From the NCBI GenBank assembly GCA_016718205.1, contig JADKEB010000012.1:1-64000 (forward strand): a DNA stretch of 64,000 nucleotides, given 5' to 3'. The DNA comes from Saprospiraceae bacterium. Lineage in GTDB: Bacteria > Bacteroidota > Bacteroidia > Chitinophagales > Saprospiraceae. The notes beneath the pieces are model-generated. The model worked only from the letters and a program-made list of their open reading frames with translations, was not told where the DNA came from and ran no database searches. The translations under genes and the position numbers were made by a program. The first letter of the stretch is position 1; the number at the start of each line of letters is the position of its first letter. Below are positions 48,739 to 57,290 of the stretch, piece by piece.

Positions 48739-48796
48739 TGATTAGGACATCCCCCTCGCTAGCGCAAGTTTGTAACTTGTACTTCATTTAATAAAC

Positions 48797-48831
48797 AAAA
48801 GCCATACAACAGAAAAAGTTGTGTGGCTTTT
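48797..48831. terminator. Strong bidirectional hairpin terminator
   Basis: Arms AAAAGCCATACAAC and GTTGTGTGGCTTTT (one G-T pair) enclose a short A-rich loop. It follows the SMI1/KNR4 fragment and faces the XRE fragment on the other strand. Confidence 0.8.
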
Positions 48832-48853
48832 GTGATTTTAGTAAGCCTGTGGA

Positions 48854-48967
48854 TTAAGCCAAAATAGCTTGTAATTTGTTTTTAGCCAAGAAAGCGTCGA
48901 GCATGGCGAAGACATGTTCTTTATCTTTAGCTTCGAGTTTTTCGATGTCCTCTCGCAGGTCAAAGTT
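48854..48967 (-). pseudogene. C-terminal fragment of an XRE-type regulator
   Basis: Thirty-seven codons on the minus strand read DLREDIEKLEAKDKEHVF, then AMLDAFLAKNKLQAILA and stop. This is typical of the helical tail of small XRE-family regulators. The DNA-binding part is missing; at 48,968 the sequence switches to unrelated material and then to the RHS fragment on the other strand. Confidence 0.55.
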
Positions 48968-49020
48968 GTACCGCACCGCTCGTCACAGCATACCCTGGAC
49001 CATGTCCACAGACAAAATAC

Positions 49021-49462
49021 ACCGAAGGCTTCAATCAGCAGAGCGTAGGTGGACTATATACTTACGATAATAGCGGCAATCTCTCGTATGATCCCAACAA
49101 AAAGCTGACTTTCTACTACAACTATCACAATCTACCCTACCGCATCGTCGGGGCAGAAAATGATGAACTCCAGATGCTCTATGGAGCGGACGGTAGCTTG
49201 CTACAGCGAAAATATCTCAAAAATAATGCACAAATAAATAAAACAGATTATCTTCGTGGTAAGGAATACAAAAGTGATATTCCGGAGTCGGTACATCATG
49301 CAGATGGACGGGCCATCAAAACGGGAAGCAGTTGGTTGTATGAGTACTGGATCAAAGACCATCTGGGAAATATCAGGACCACTTTCAAAGATAAAAACGC
49401 TGATAATATCATCGACTTTTCAGATCATGGAAGCACAAGTGCTTTTATCCTTAATGTAAGTT
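49021..49462 (+). pseudogene. RHS repeat-associated core fragment, truncated at both ends
   Basis: An open frame from about 49,024 reads GGLYTYDNSGNLSYDPNKKL, then LPYRIV, LQMLYGADGSLLQRKYLK, DYLRGKEY and YEYWIKDHLGNIRTTFKD. This is the RHS core seen in polymorphic toxins of Bacteroidota. It lacks the upstream repeats and the downstream toxin tip, and the frame then runs into the reverse strand of the MATE gene. It is a scrap of a former toxin gene. Confidence 0.8.
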
Positions 49463-50824
49463 TTAACTGCTGTAAGACAAGTCATCCCTCCATCTTCCAA
49501 ATCTAAGATAGACAAATGAAAGTGAAAAGAGCAATATCCAGTAAACCCATTCACTCATCCATGCTACCGAAAGGCTCAACTTTAGACTTTCAATGACCAT
49601 CCATATATAAATCAGATAAACGACAATACCCCAGAATTCAATCCAGAATACGATTTTAGTTTTTCCGGTGGCTACAACTGCGTTTAGCCAAATGACGCCT
49701 ATACATAATATCAACATAGCGGCACTTACTACTCTCAGAGGACCTAAACCTGCTGATATAAATCCTTTTTCCTGACCAAAAAGATCAAGGAATAAAGCTG
49801 GAAAAATATTTAGGATAAGTACGAAAATGGCCATACCAGATGTACTGATGATACTAAGTTTTTTGATGATTTTAAAGATTTCGTTTTGTCTTCCCTGGCC
49901 GATGAGATTACTGATGATTGTATTGGCAGATGAGCCAAAAGCCCACGAGAATACTCCACCCAGCCCAAATAGATTTCGCATGGATTGGGAGACTGCCTGC
50001 TCCTCAAAAGTATAATTTTTACTCACAAGAATAAAAAATACCCACCATGAAGCAGTACTGATAGCCAGTTGACTCATAAGCGGAAAACCCTGAGTAAAAA
50101 CCAACTTCAGTTTTTTGAAAGCGATACTGAAAACCGGAGTGATCTGATATCTTTTTTTGATATCAAGACTGTAAATGATGAACATTACGGTACACATTCC
50201 GATACATTCTGAAATAACGGAAGCGACTGCAGCACCGTTAAACCCCATCTCCGGAAATCCCCAATGCCCAAATATCATGGTGTAATCCAGAAAAAGGTTT
50301 ACTCCGGATTGTACCAAAGCAATGAGTACCAGAAATCTTGTCTGTTGCAGACTGATGAGAAATGCATTTTGCATCTGCAGGCTGTACAGAAACAAAAGCC
50401 CAATGATCCGGATATTTAAAAATCCGCCCGCGATGAGTGCACTTTCTGCATCAACTCCGGCCCAAATCATAATCGGATAGACAAACAGCCGAGTCATCAC
50501 AATAAACATCAAAGCAAGCATGACAGCCAAAATCAGACCATGCCACAGTGTTGAAAAGATTTCATTTCTGTTGTTTTCTCCTGCTCTTCTTGACATGATG
50601 GCCAGCAAAGCGTTGTTGAGCCCGTATCCTATAGCAGAAAAAATAAGATAATAAACGCCTGTAATGCCTGCCAGGGCCAGCTCTCTACTACCTAAATGGC
50701 CTAAAAATGCTGCATTGAAAAGATAATTGAGCTCCGGTATCAGCTTTGCCATGCTGATAGGAAGTGTCAGTAATATGATACCTTTGATTGAAGTATCAAC
50801 TTTCAGAGAGCTTTGAAGTGTCAT
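49463..50824 (-). CDS. MATE family efflux transporter
   Basis: A 453-residue inner-membrane protein with twelve predicted helices and the typical start (IKGIILLTLPISMAKLIPELNY) and NNALLAIMSRRAGENN region. It would exchange drugs or metabolites for Na+ or H+, and substrates are unknown. It begins one base from the M15 peptidase gene upstream, so the two and the small membrane protein form one transcript. Its stop falls at the junction with the RHS fragment, but the length is normal. Confidence 0.93.
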   Translation of the reverse strand: MTLQSSLKVDTSIKGIILLTLPISMAKLIPELNYLFNAAFLGHLGSRELALAGITGVYYLIFSAIGYGLNNALLAIMSRRAGENNRNEIFSTLWHGLILAVMLALMFIVMTRLFVYPIMIWAGVDAESALIAGGFLNIRIIGLLFLYSLQMQNAFLISLQQTRFLVLIALVQSGVNLFLDYTMIFGHWGFPEMGFNGAAVASVISECIGMCTVMFIIYSLDIKKRYQITPVFSIAFKKLKLVFTQGFPLMSQLAISTASWWVFFILVSKNYTFEEQAVSQSMRNLFGLGGVFSWAFGSSANTIISNLIGQGRQNEIFKIIKKLSIISTSGMAIFVLILNIFPALFLDLFGQEKGFISAGLGPLRVVSAAMLILCIGVIWLNAVVATGKTKIVFWIEFWGIVVYLIYIWMVIESLKLSLSVAWMSEWVYWILLFSLSFVYLRFGRWRDDLSYSS

Positions 50825-51631
50825 TTAGTTTTTATTGCATGCAGGGCTTATTCCTAAAATGTAGTTATTGACCATATCTACGGTTGGAGCTGTTTCAGAT
50901 CCTGAAAAACCTGTCATCATTTCATTTTTGAGTTTCATTTTTGCCATGGCTGTGTAATGAACCGCCAAGGGCATATATGTCCAGTGCCATTTTTCTTCAA
51001 AATAACCTGTCTTTCTGTCACTTTTTAAAGCAGTGTATGGTTGACAAAATCCATATGAAGCAGCATGAGTTTTCATCCAGGTGTACAATTTGAGTCCTTC
51101 TCCTTTCTCAAACCATTGGTTATCAAATGAATTGAAGTCCATATCGGTACCCCAATGGTGCCTTGATGTGCCGGGCATCGAGCTGTATTCCAATATTTTT
51201 TTGGCTCTTGACAGATCATCCCTGACATCCCTGGCAGCATTCAGATTGTCTTCAAGGAGGGTTTTGCCTGTCCATTTGTTTTCCCAGATTCTTTTTTGAT
51301 CAATAAAATTTCTTGTGGCTGATCTTATTTGTATTCGTATTCCCTCCTTTGATGCCGCATCAGACATTTTAACAAAAGCTTCAAAAACTTCTTTTCTGAT
51401 GTATTGACCCGCCCGATCGGCATATTTGATGGGTATTTCTGTAAAATCCGGATGTTTTGATGGATCAAATTTTCCCATTAAGTAATCTATCGTGACAGAA
51501 GTGTCAGGAGGCATCACCTTCACAAGGACACTTTGCTTTTCTTGACCTGCAGAAACTTTAGGGGCTTGCTGACACGAAACCATACTTAACGGCATGATTA
51601 TCAGTATGAATACAGATTTAATGCTTAACAT
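50825..51631 (-). CDS. M15 family D-alanyl-D-alanine carboxypeptidase lipoprotein
   Basis: About 268 residues. The frame opens at 51,679, but ATG at 51,631 starts a lipoprotein signal (MLSIKSVFILIIMPLSMVSC). The zinc-peptidase motifs are present: SRHHWGTDMDFN (SxHxxGxxxD) and EKWHWTYMP (ExxWH-like). It would trim peptidoglycan stem peptides in the periplasm. It overlaps the end of the upstream small membrane gene by 14 bases and precedes the MATE gene directly. Confidence 0.9.
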   Translation of the reverse strand: MLSIKSVFILIIMPLSMVSCQQAPKVSAGQEKQSVLVKVMPPDTSVTIDYLMGKFDPSKHPDFTEIPIKYADRAGQYIRKEVFEAFVKMSDAASKEGIRIQIRSATRNFIDQKRIWENKWTGKTLLEDNLNAARDVRDDLSRAKKILEYSSMPGTSRHHWGTDMDFNSFDNQWFEKGEGLKLYTWMKTHAASYGFCQPYTALKSDRKTGYFEEKWHWTYMPLAVHYTAMAKMKLKNEMMTGFSGSETAPTVDMVNNYILGISPACNKN

Positions 51632-51962
51632 TTTTAAAAACAGTTTTGAACAGGTAAAAAACGGAGATACATCCGGCAAGTATCATGGTCCCATATCTCA
51701 ATATGCTGAAAATATAAAAACTTGGGTAAAAATTCAAAAATATCAGCATGACACATAATACCGAAAATATGCTCAAGATCAATGCTGCTTTAGTCTGTCC
51801 TTGCAGTCCATACTGAACCCCATTGTTTAATGATAGGAATATGACCCCAAAAAACAATGGAAGGAGTTGGACTATGGATGGGTTGAGTGCTGAGTAATAT
51901 TCCCATATGCTGAGCAAAATCAGGACCACAGCGTGGAATAAATTTGACTTATATGCATTCAT
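51618..51962 (-). CDS. Small membrane protein, four helices
   Basis: About 114 residues from ATG at 51,962 (MNAYKSNLFHAVVLILLSIW); the frame is open ten codons earlier. Four hydrophobic helices (about residues 8-24, 31-50, 60-80, 86-106) and a lysine-rich end. No family was named with certainty; it resembles short TMEM14-like integral proteins. It heads the M15 peptidase-MATE transcript. Confidence 0.65.
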   Translation of the reverse strand: MNAYKSNLFHAVVLILLSIWEYYSALNPSIVQLLPLFFGVIFLSLNNGVQYGLQGQTKAALILSIFSVLCVMLIFLNFYPSFYIFSILRYGTMILAGCISVFYLFKTVFKNVKH

Positions 51963-52101
51963 AAAAATGACAAATGTAAAAAGAATACGCAACTATCCCA
52001 TTGTCGGCTCATCTTATCTTGATTTATCATCTGATATTAATAGTATAATTTTTGAATTAATCAGTTTTGATCAAAATACGATGACTCTTTTTCTAAGAGC
52101 C

Positions 52102-52473
52102 ATCCAATCAAATATTTGATTGGATCCTTTCCTTTAAATCGTGATTTTTTATCACGATTTTACTCTGCATCATTCAGTCCGGCTCGCAGCTTATACTGAA
52201 TATAGCCTCTGTTAAAAAATAACTGATACATTTAGTCTTGTTCTTTTGCTCTTTTTCTGCGTTGTAAAATCGTTAAATAGTTAAGGCTATTCGCCTCATT
52301 TACGCCTTTAAAAAGAACAAATTAACTTTGCCAATTCTGCACCATTTATTTATTAACAGAGCCATAGCTTTAAACTACGGCGAAAAATATAACGATAGCC
52401 TGCCTTGCCATCCAGGCAGGCTAAAATTAAATTTACAACTTGGAGCCTATGATAAAAATTTAGACATACGCAA
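52102..52473 (+). repeat. Dispersed palindrome-mosaic repeat, copy 3, with a 159-bp element inserted
   Basis: It begins with a perfect 24-bp palindrome (52,102-52,125) and a hairpin at 52,136-52,160 (10-bp arms). The GGCTCGCAGC/TACTGAATATA part matches copy 2 and is cut by the 159-bp element. The CGGCGAAAAATATAACG block then follows, with another hairpin (52,397-52,422, arms AGCCTGCCT) and the ATGATAAAAATTTA end. The hairpins differ from those of copy 2, while the linkers are shared. Confidence 0.8.
52205..52363. mobile_element. 159-bp miniature inverted-repeat element, copy 2 (nested)
   Basis: The reverse orientation of the element at 38,402-38,560, equal in length, with flanking ATA duplicates (52,202-52,204 and 52,364-52,366). 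It lies inside palindrome-mosaic repeat copy 3. Confidence 0.9.
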
Positions 52474-52561
52474 AAATAAACTTTGATAGGATGTAACTTG
52501 ACAAAGTGGAACTAATTTCTTCATCCCAAGGCCTGCTTATATTTATATTACAGATATTTTA

Positions 52562-52569
52562 TATATTTG
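52562..52569 (+). promoter_or_regulatory. Candidate -7 box for parC
   Basis: TATATTTG fits TAnnTTTG, 22 bases before the start at 52,592. Confidence 0.45.
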
Positions 52570-52591
52570 TCTTTTTTTTCAAATATTTATC

Positions 52592-55318
52592 ATGGACGCT
52601 GAACATCATATCACTGATACCGGACACGAAGAGGAAGGTTTAGTCACGTTAAAGGGTATGTATAAGGAGTATTTTCTCGACTATGCATCTTATGTGATAC
52701 TCGAAAGAGCGGTACCGGATATTGATGATGGATTGAAGCCTGTGCAACGACGTATCCTTCATGCCATGAAGGAAATGGATGATGGCCGCTATCATAAAGT
52801 TGCCAATATCATAGGTCAGACCATGCAGTATCACCCACATGGTGATGCCGCTATCGGTGATGCACTTGTCAATATGGGACAGAAAGATCTGCTCATAGAT
52901 TGTCAGGGAAACTGGGGCGATGTCAGGACGGGTGACTCAGCAGCAGCACCGAGGTATATTGAAGCAAGGCTGACAAAATTTGCGTTGGAGGTCCTCTTCA
53001 ATCCACAGACTACTGAGTGGCAACTCACTTATGATGGCCGTAAAAAGGAACCTGTAACCCTACCTGTCAAATTTCCATTGGTATTGTCCCAAGGCGTGGA
53101 AGGCATCGCCGTCGGGTTATCCACCAAGATACTTCCGCACAATTTCATAGAGCTGATCAAAGCTTCTGTCAAGATACTGGAAGGTAAAAAAGTGACTGTA
53201 TATCCTGACTTTGAGACAGGTGGTATGATCGATGTAGCTGAATACAATGATGGGCACAGAGGTGGCAGAGTGAAGATCAGAGCCAAAATACAACAGGCAG
53301 AGAAAAACATTCTAAACATAGTCGAATTGCCATTTGGGGTCACTACCAATACGCTCATAGATTCTATCCTGAAGGCCAATGACAAAGGTCAGATAAAAAT
53401 TAAAAAAGTAAATGACAACACAGCAAGAGATGTTGAGATTCAGCTGGAACTGATGCCCGGTGTATCCCCCGATCTGACGATCGATGCACTATATGCATTT
53501 ACAGATTGTGAGGTCTCCTACTCACCCAACGCATGCGTCATTGTGGATAACAAGCCTATGTTTTTGTCCGTACCTGAGATCCTGCGCATATCCACTGCGC
53601 AAACCAAAGAACTGCTAAGACGGGAGTTGGAAATCAAAAAGGCTGAGCTCGAAGAAAAATGGCACCAATCCAGTCTCGAAAAGATATTTATAGAAAACAG
53701 AATATACCGTGACATAGAAGAGTGCGAAAGCTTTGAAGAGGTAGTAAAAGCAATAGATCTGGGATTGAAAAAATATGTTGCAACTCCTTCTGATCCGTTG
53801 AAACCAGGTGATGGACGGCTTTTGCTCATGAGAGATATTGCTGAAGATGATATCATAAGGCTGACGGAGATAAAAATCAAGAGAATCTCCAAATACAATA
53901 AATTCAGAGCCGATGAGATGATGGCACAGATTCTGGCCGATCTCGAACAGGTAAAATTTGATCTGGAACACCTGACAGAATACGCCATAGCTTACTTTGA
54001 GCGATTACTGGAGAAATATGGCAAAGGTCGGGAACGCAAAACCATCATCAGTTCATTTGATACAATAGAAATCAAAGAAGTGGTCGCCAATAATGCCAAA
54101 CTTTATGTGGAGCGCAAGGAAGGGTTCATAGGTATGGGTATGAAAAAAGATGAGTTTGTCTGCGATTGTTCGGACATAGCGGATATCATCGCCTTTACCA
54201 GAGATGGCAAGTTTAAGGTTGTCAAAATCGCAGATAAGGTGTTTGTAGGAAAGGATGTCATCCACACAGCTGTATGGCTCAAGTCAGATGACCGGACTAC
54301 TTACAATATGATATATCTGGATGGGAAAACCGGAAAATCCTTTGCCAAAAGATTTAGTGTGACTGCTATCACCAGAGATAAGGAGTACGATCTCACGCAA
54401 GGCAGCAAAGGTTCCAAAGTCCTGTATTTTACTACCAATGCCAATGGCGAGTCCGAGATAGTCAATGTCCAGTTATCACAAGGATGTACAGCCAAGAAAA
54501 AAGTGTTTGACTTTGATTTTGCAGATCTTGCCATCAAGGGGCGTTCTTCACAAGGAAATGTCGTCACCAAGTATCCTGTAAGGAAGATCACTCAGTTATC
54601 TGTAGGCAAATCATCGCTCGGTGCTATGCAGATATATATGGATGAAGTCAGTGGCAAACTCAATCAGGATGAACGGGGCAAATATCTCGGAGCATTTGAC
54701 ACCGGCAGCAAACTCCTGACGATATACAAAGACGGTAGTTATGAAGTCAACGAACTCGATCTCAACAAAAAATTTGATGTAAATAACATTGTTGAAATCG
54801 GCAACTATACCGACGAAACGATCATCAACGCAGTATATCACGAAGGCGAAAAGGGATGGACGATGGTCAAAAGATTCAGGATTGAAACAAGTACGATGGA
54901 TCAGAGATTTATCTTTCTGCCGGAAGTCGGGGGCACTAAACTGTATTTTGCATCCATGTCAAAGAACCCTGTAATCAAATATCACTTCAATGTGGGTAAA
55001 ACTAAGGAATCCAAAGAGCTTGTACTTACAGAATTTATAGAAGTCAAAGGTTGGAAAGCTATGGGCAATAAACTCATTGACGCCAAGTTGACTAAAGTGG
55101 AACTAATACAAGCAGATGAGACTTCTCTCGAAGTAGATACTGAAGCTGAGGCACCTGCAGAAGACATCATTGACACATCTTCAGTACCAAAGAAGGAATT
55201 AAAACTTCCTTCAGAAACAAAAGATCCGGGCAAAAAACAAGATTCTGATCCGAAAGAAAATAAAGATTCCGGAAAATCAGGCCTAAAACCAGGTGACACC
55301 ATAGAGTTTGACTTTTAA
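52592..55318 (+). CDS. parC: DNA topoisomerase IV subunit A
   Basis: A 908-residue type IIA topoisomerase A subunit that cuts and rejoins DNA. The active tyrosine is Y122 (AAPRYIEARL). The quinolone-determining stretch is HPHGDAAIGDAL (81-92), with alanine where E. coli GyrA/ParC have serine, as expected for the Bacteroidota ParC group. A coiled-coil tower follows. The C-terminal beta-pinwheel region is divergent and ends in a K/D/P-rich tail. I prefer ParC to GyrA because of the QRDR and the absence of a GyrA box. parE is not adjacent. Confidence 0.88.
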   Translation: MDAEHHITDTGHEEEGLVTLKGMYKEYFLDYASYVILERAVPDIDDGLKPVQRRILHAMKEMDDGRYHKVANIIGQTMQYHPHGDAAIGDALVNMGQKDLLIDCQGNWGDVRTGDSAAAPRYIEARLTKFALEVLFNPQTTEWQLTYDGRKKEPVTLPVKFPLVLSQGVEGIAVGLSTKILPHNFIELIKASVKILEGKKVTVYPDFETGGMIDVAEYNDGHRGGRVKIRAKIQQAEKNILNIVELPFGVTTNTLIDSILKANDKGQIKIKKVNDNTARDVEIQLELMPGVSPDLTIDALYAFTDCEVSYSPNACVIVDNKPMFLSVPEILRISTAQTKELLRRELEIKKAELEEKWHQSSLEKIFIENRIYRDIEECESFEEVVKAIDLGLKKYVATPSDPLKPGDGRLLLMRDIAEDDIIRLTEIKIKRISKYNKFRADEMMAQILADLEQVKFDLEHLTEYAIAYFERLLEKYGKGRERKTIISSFDTIEIKEVVANNAKLYVERKEGFIGMGMKKDEFVCDCSDIADIIAFTRDGKFKVVKIADKVFVGKDVIHTAVWLKSDDRTTYNMIYLDGKTGKSFAKRFSVTAITRDKEYDLTQGSKGSKVLYFTTNANGESEIVNVQLSQGCTAKKKVFDFDFADLAIKGRSSQGNVVTKYPVRKITQLSVGKSSLGAMQIYMDEVSGKLNQDERGKYLGAFDTGSKLLTIYKDGSYEVNELDLNKKFDVNNIVEIGNYTDETIINAVYHEGEKGWTMVKRFRIETSTMDQRFIFLPEVGGTKLYFASMSKNPVIKYHFNVGKTKESKELVLTEFIEVKGWKAMGNKLIDAKLTKVELIQADETSLEVDTEAEAPAEDIIDTSSVPKKELKLPSETKDPGKKQDSDPKENKDSGKSGLKPGDTIEFDF

Positions 55319-55731
55319 GATTCTATCAATCTCAACTGACTATCCATACTTTTGAACATAAAAGTACCAGATTTTGCGAAAAGACGAAGCGAAGCTTGTC
55401 TCTAAAATGATTTCTAATCAGGACATTTATTGTCCGAATCGATCACCAGTCCTCCTTCGTCGGCTTAGTGGTCGAATGGTCTCTTTTGACTGAGGAGCGT
55501 CCCGAAGGGCGACCCTTAAGCAAAAAATTAAATTTTACCTAAAAACCTTTATGAATATTTTCCTGATAACTCCTAAGTTGACAAAGTAGTACTAAGAATA
55601 AACCTGAAGGTTAACATGTTATTATGAATATTTTAATTTGTGTTTTCAACAAAAGCCATATTTCTGTCGTTTGGTATGCGTTAGTAAAAACGTGAGGGTT
55701 TACAATTGTAAAAAAATAATTTTATTAGAAA
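55319..55731. other. Intergenic region with short palindromes
   Basis: No gene. It holds several small hairpins (for example GGACA-TTTAT-TGTCC at 55,421-55,435) and an AAAATTAAATTTT stretch near 55,530 like the linker of the palindrome-mosaic repeats, so it may be a decayed member. It also should contain the promoter of the YceI gene. Confidence 0.4.
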
Positions 55732-56415
55732 ATGAAAGTTTTATTAAATTTGATATTGATTTCAGGAATGAGTATTTTAATGTTCTCCTGCAAAGAAAAG
55801 GCAGCCACTGCCGGCGAAAAAGGAGAAGTAGCAACAACCGGAGGGGTACAATATAATGCAGCTCTGGATATGACCACCATCAACTGGGAAGGCTCCAAGC
55901 CTACAGGTGACAAACATACCGGAACCATCAATATTTCTGATGGTCAGTTGTTTGTAAGCAATGGTAAGCTCACTTCCGGTGGTTTCAATCTTGATATGAA
56001 TACCATCGTTGTGACTGACATCACCGGAGATGACAAAGCTGATCTTGAAGCGCACCTTAAGGGTACAGAAGCTGACGGAGCTGATCATTTCTTCAATGTT
56101 ACTAAATTTCCTGCCGGAAAATTTGAAATCACTTCTGTTACAGATACTACTGGTGAAAACGGTTTGAATGCATTGGTAAAAGGAAATCTTACTCTCAAAG
56201 GCATCACAAAAGAGATAACTATCCCTGCAAATGTAGCTATCACTGAGGCAGGGGTAACGGTATCAACTCCATCTTTTGCGATCAACAGAACAGAATGGGG
56301 TGTAAACTACAAGTCAAAAAGTATTTTTTCTGACTTAGGAGACAAGTTTATCAATGACGACATCGTGCTGAAGATCAATCTGACCGCAACACCTGCTGCT
56401 GCACCTGTTCAATAA
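55732..56415 (+). CDS. YceI family lipoprotein
   Basis: A 227-residue protein with lipobox LMFSC (cysteine 20) and a YceI lipocalin-like barrel from about residue 45 (NWEGSKPTGDKHTGTINI; later NALVKGNLTLKGITKEITIP and EWGVNYKS). YceI proteins bind isoprenoid-type lipids, and some are induced by base or stress. The tail is rich in alanine and proline. The gene is followed by a weak hairpin and the peroxiredoxin-like gene in the same direction. Confidence 0.92.
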   Translation: MKVLLNLILISGMSILMFSCKEKAATAGEKGEVATTGGVQYNAALDMTTINWEGSKPTGDKHTGTINISDGQLFVSNGKLTSGGFNLDMNTIVVTDITGDDKADLEAHLKGTEADGADHFFNVTKFPAGKFEITSVTDTTGENGLNALVKGNLTLKGITKEITIPANVAITEAGVTVSTPSFAINRTEWGVNYKSKSIFSDLGDKFINDDIVLKINLTATPAAAPVQ

Positions 56416-56439
56416 TGAGAAGATAATATTTTAAAGATT

Positions 56440-56482
56440 TTCAAGAGCCTTTTGGATTATGATATCTGAAGGGCTTTTGTAT
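56440..56482 (+). terminator. Weak terminator after the YceI gene
   Basis: Arms close to AAGAGCCTTTT and AAGGGCTTTTG with a T-rich end lie 30-60 bases past the stop. Pairing is imperfect. Confidence 0.4.
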
Positions 56483-56507
56483 TTTTGCGCAGCAATAAAT
56501 ATTTCAC

Positions 56508-57065
56508 ATGGCACTTACCGAATCAAAAATGATGGAGCTCGGCACCGTTGCTCCGGATTTTAATCTACCGGATACAAAAAGTGGTGTACATAAAACGTAC
56601 AAAGACATACAGGGGGTCAAGGGTACAGTTGTACTATTTCTCTGCAATCACTGTCCATATGTCATCCACGTCAATGACGAACTGGTAAAAATTGCTCAGG
56701 AATACCTGAACAATGGCATTGGTTTTGTGGCTATCAGCAGCAATGATGCGGACAATTATCCCGACGATGCACCCGATATGATGAAAATTGTTGCCACGGT
56801 ATTGAGATACCCTTTTTTTTATTTGTATGATGAAACCCAATCTGTTGCCCATGCTTACGATGCGGCATGCACTCCTGATATTTATGTTTTTGATGAAAAA
56901 GACCAGTTGTATTATAGAGGAAGACTGGATGATTCAAGACCCGGAAATGACAAGCCACTCACAGGCAAAGACCTCAGATTGGCACTCGATCTCCTGCTCA
57001 GAAGCGAGCCACCGATGCAAAAACAATATCCTAGTGCCGGATGTAATATCAAGTGGAAGAAATAG
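56508..57065 (+). CDS. Thioredoxin-like AhpC/TSA-family protein
   Basis: A 185-residue cytoplasmic protein (no signal peptide) with a CNHCPYV active site (C46, C49) in an AhpC/TSA fold. It has the family ending of TPDIYVFD and YRGRLDDSRPGN. It probably reduces disulfides or peroxides; the exact electron donor is unknown. It stands in line after the YceI gene and converges on a TPR gene. Confidence 0.9.
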   Translation: MALTESKMMELGTVAPDFNLPDTKSGVHKTYKDIQGVKGTVVLFLCNHCPYVIHVNDELVKIAQEYLNNGIGFVAISSNDADNYPDDAPDMMKIVATVLRYPFFYLYDETQSVAHAYDAACTPDIYVFDEKDQLYYRGRLDDSRPGNDKPLTGKDLRLALDLLLRSEPPMQKQYPSAGCNIKWKK

Positions 57066-57169
57066 ATTCAATTAATAGCTAAAGTTTAAACATACACTTA
57101 TATAAGTTTTCTCAGTAAACTTCCATCTGCTAAATCCGATAAATCTTCGAGATAAGTAAATACATTTGA

Positions 57170-57212
57170 CTAAAAAAAAACAAAAAGAGCACCCTTTTGA
57201 TCGGATGCTCTT
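57170..57212 (-). terminator. Terminator between convergent genes
   Basis: Arms AAGAGCA (57,185-57,191) and TGCTCTT (57,206-57,212) with an A run before them give a minus-strand hairpin and T run about 80 bases after the TPR gene stop. It may also end the plus-strand transcript weakly. Confidence 0.7.
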
Positions 57213-57290
57213 CAGTCTTGGTTATTAAAAGAGTTTAAAAGTTTAAATAAAAGTTATATTCTAATATTACTTTATAATTGAAAATAACTT

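Noticed and set aside
49174..49506. RHS frame as an intact small gene
   Set aside because: It lacks a proper start and runs into the reverse strand of the MATE transporter gene; it is a fragment.
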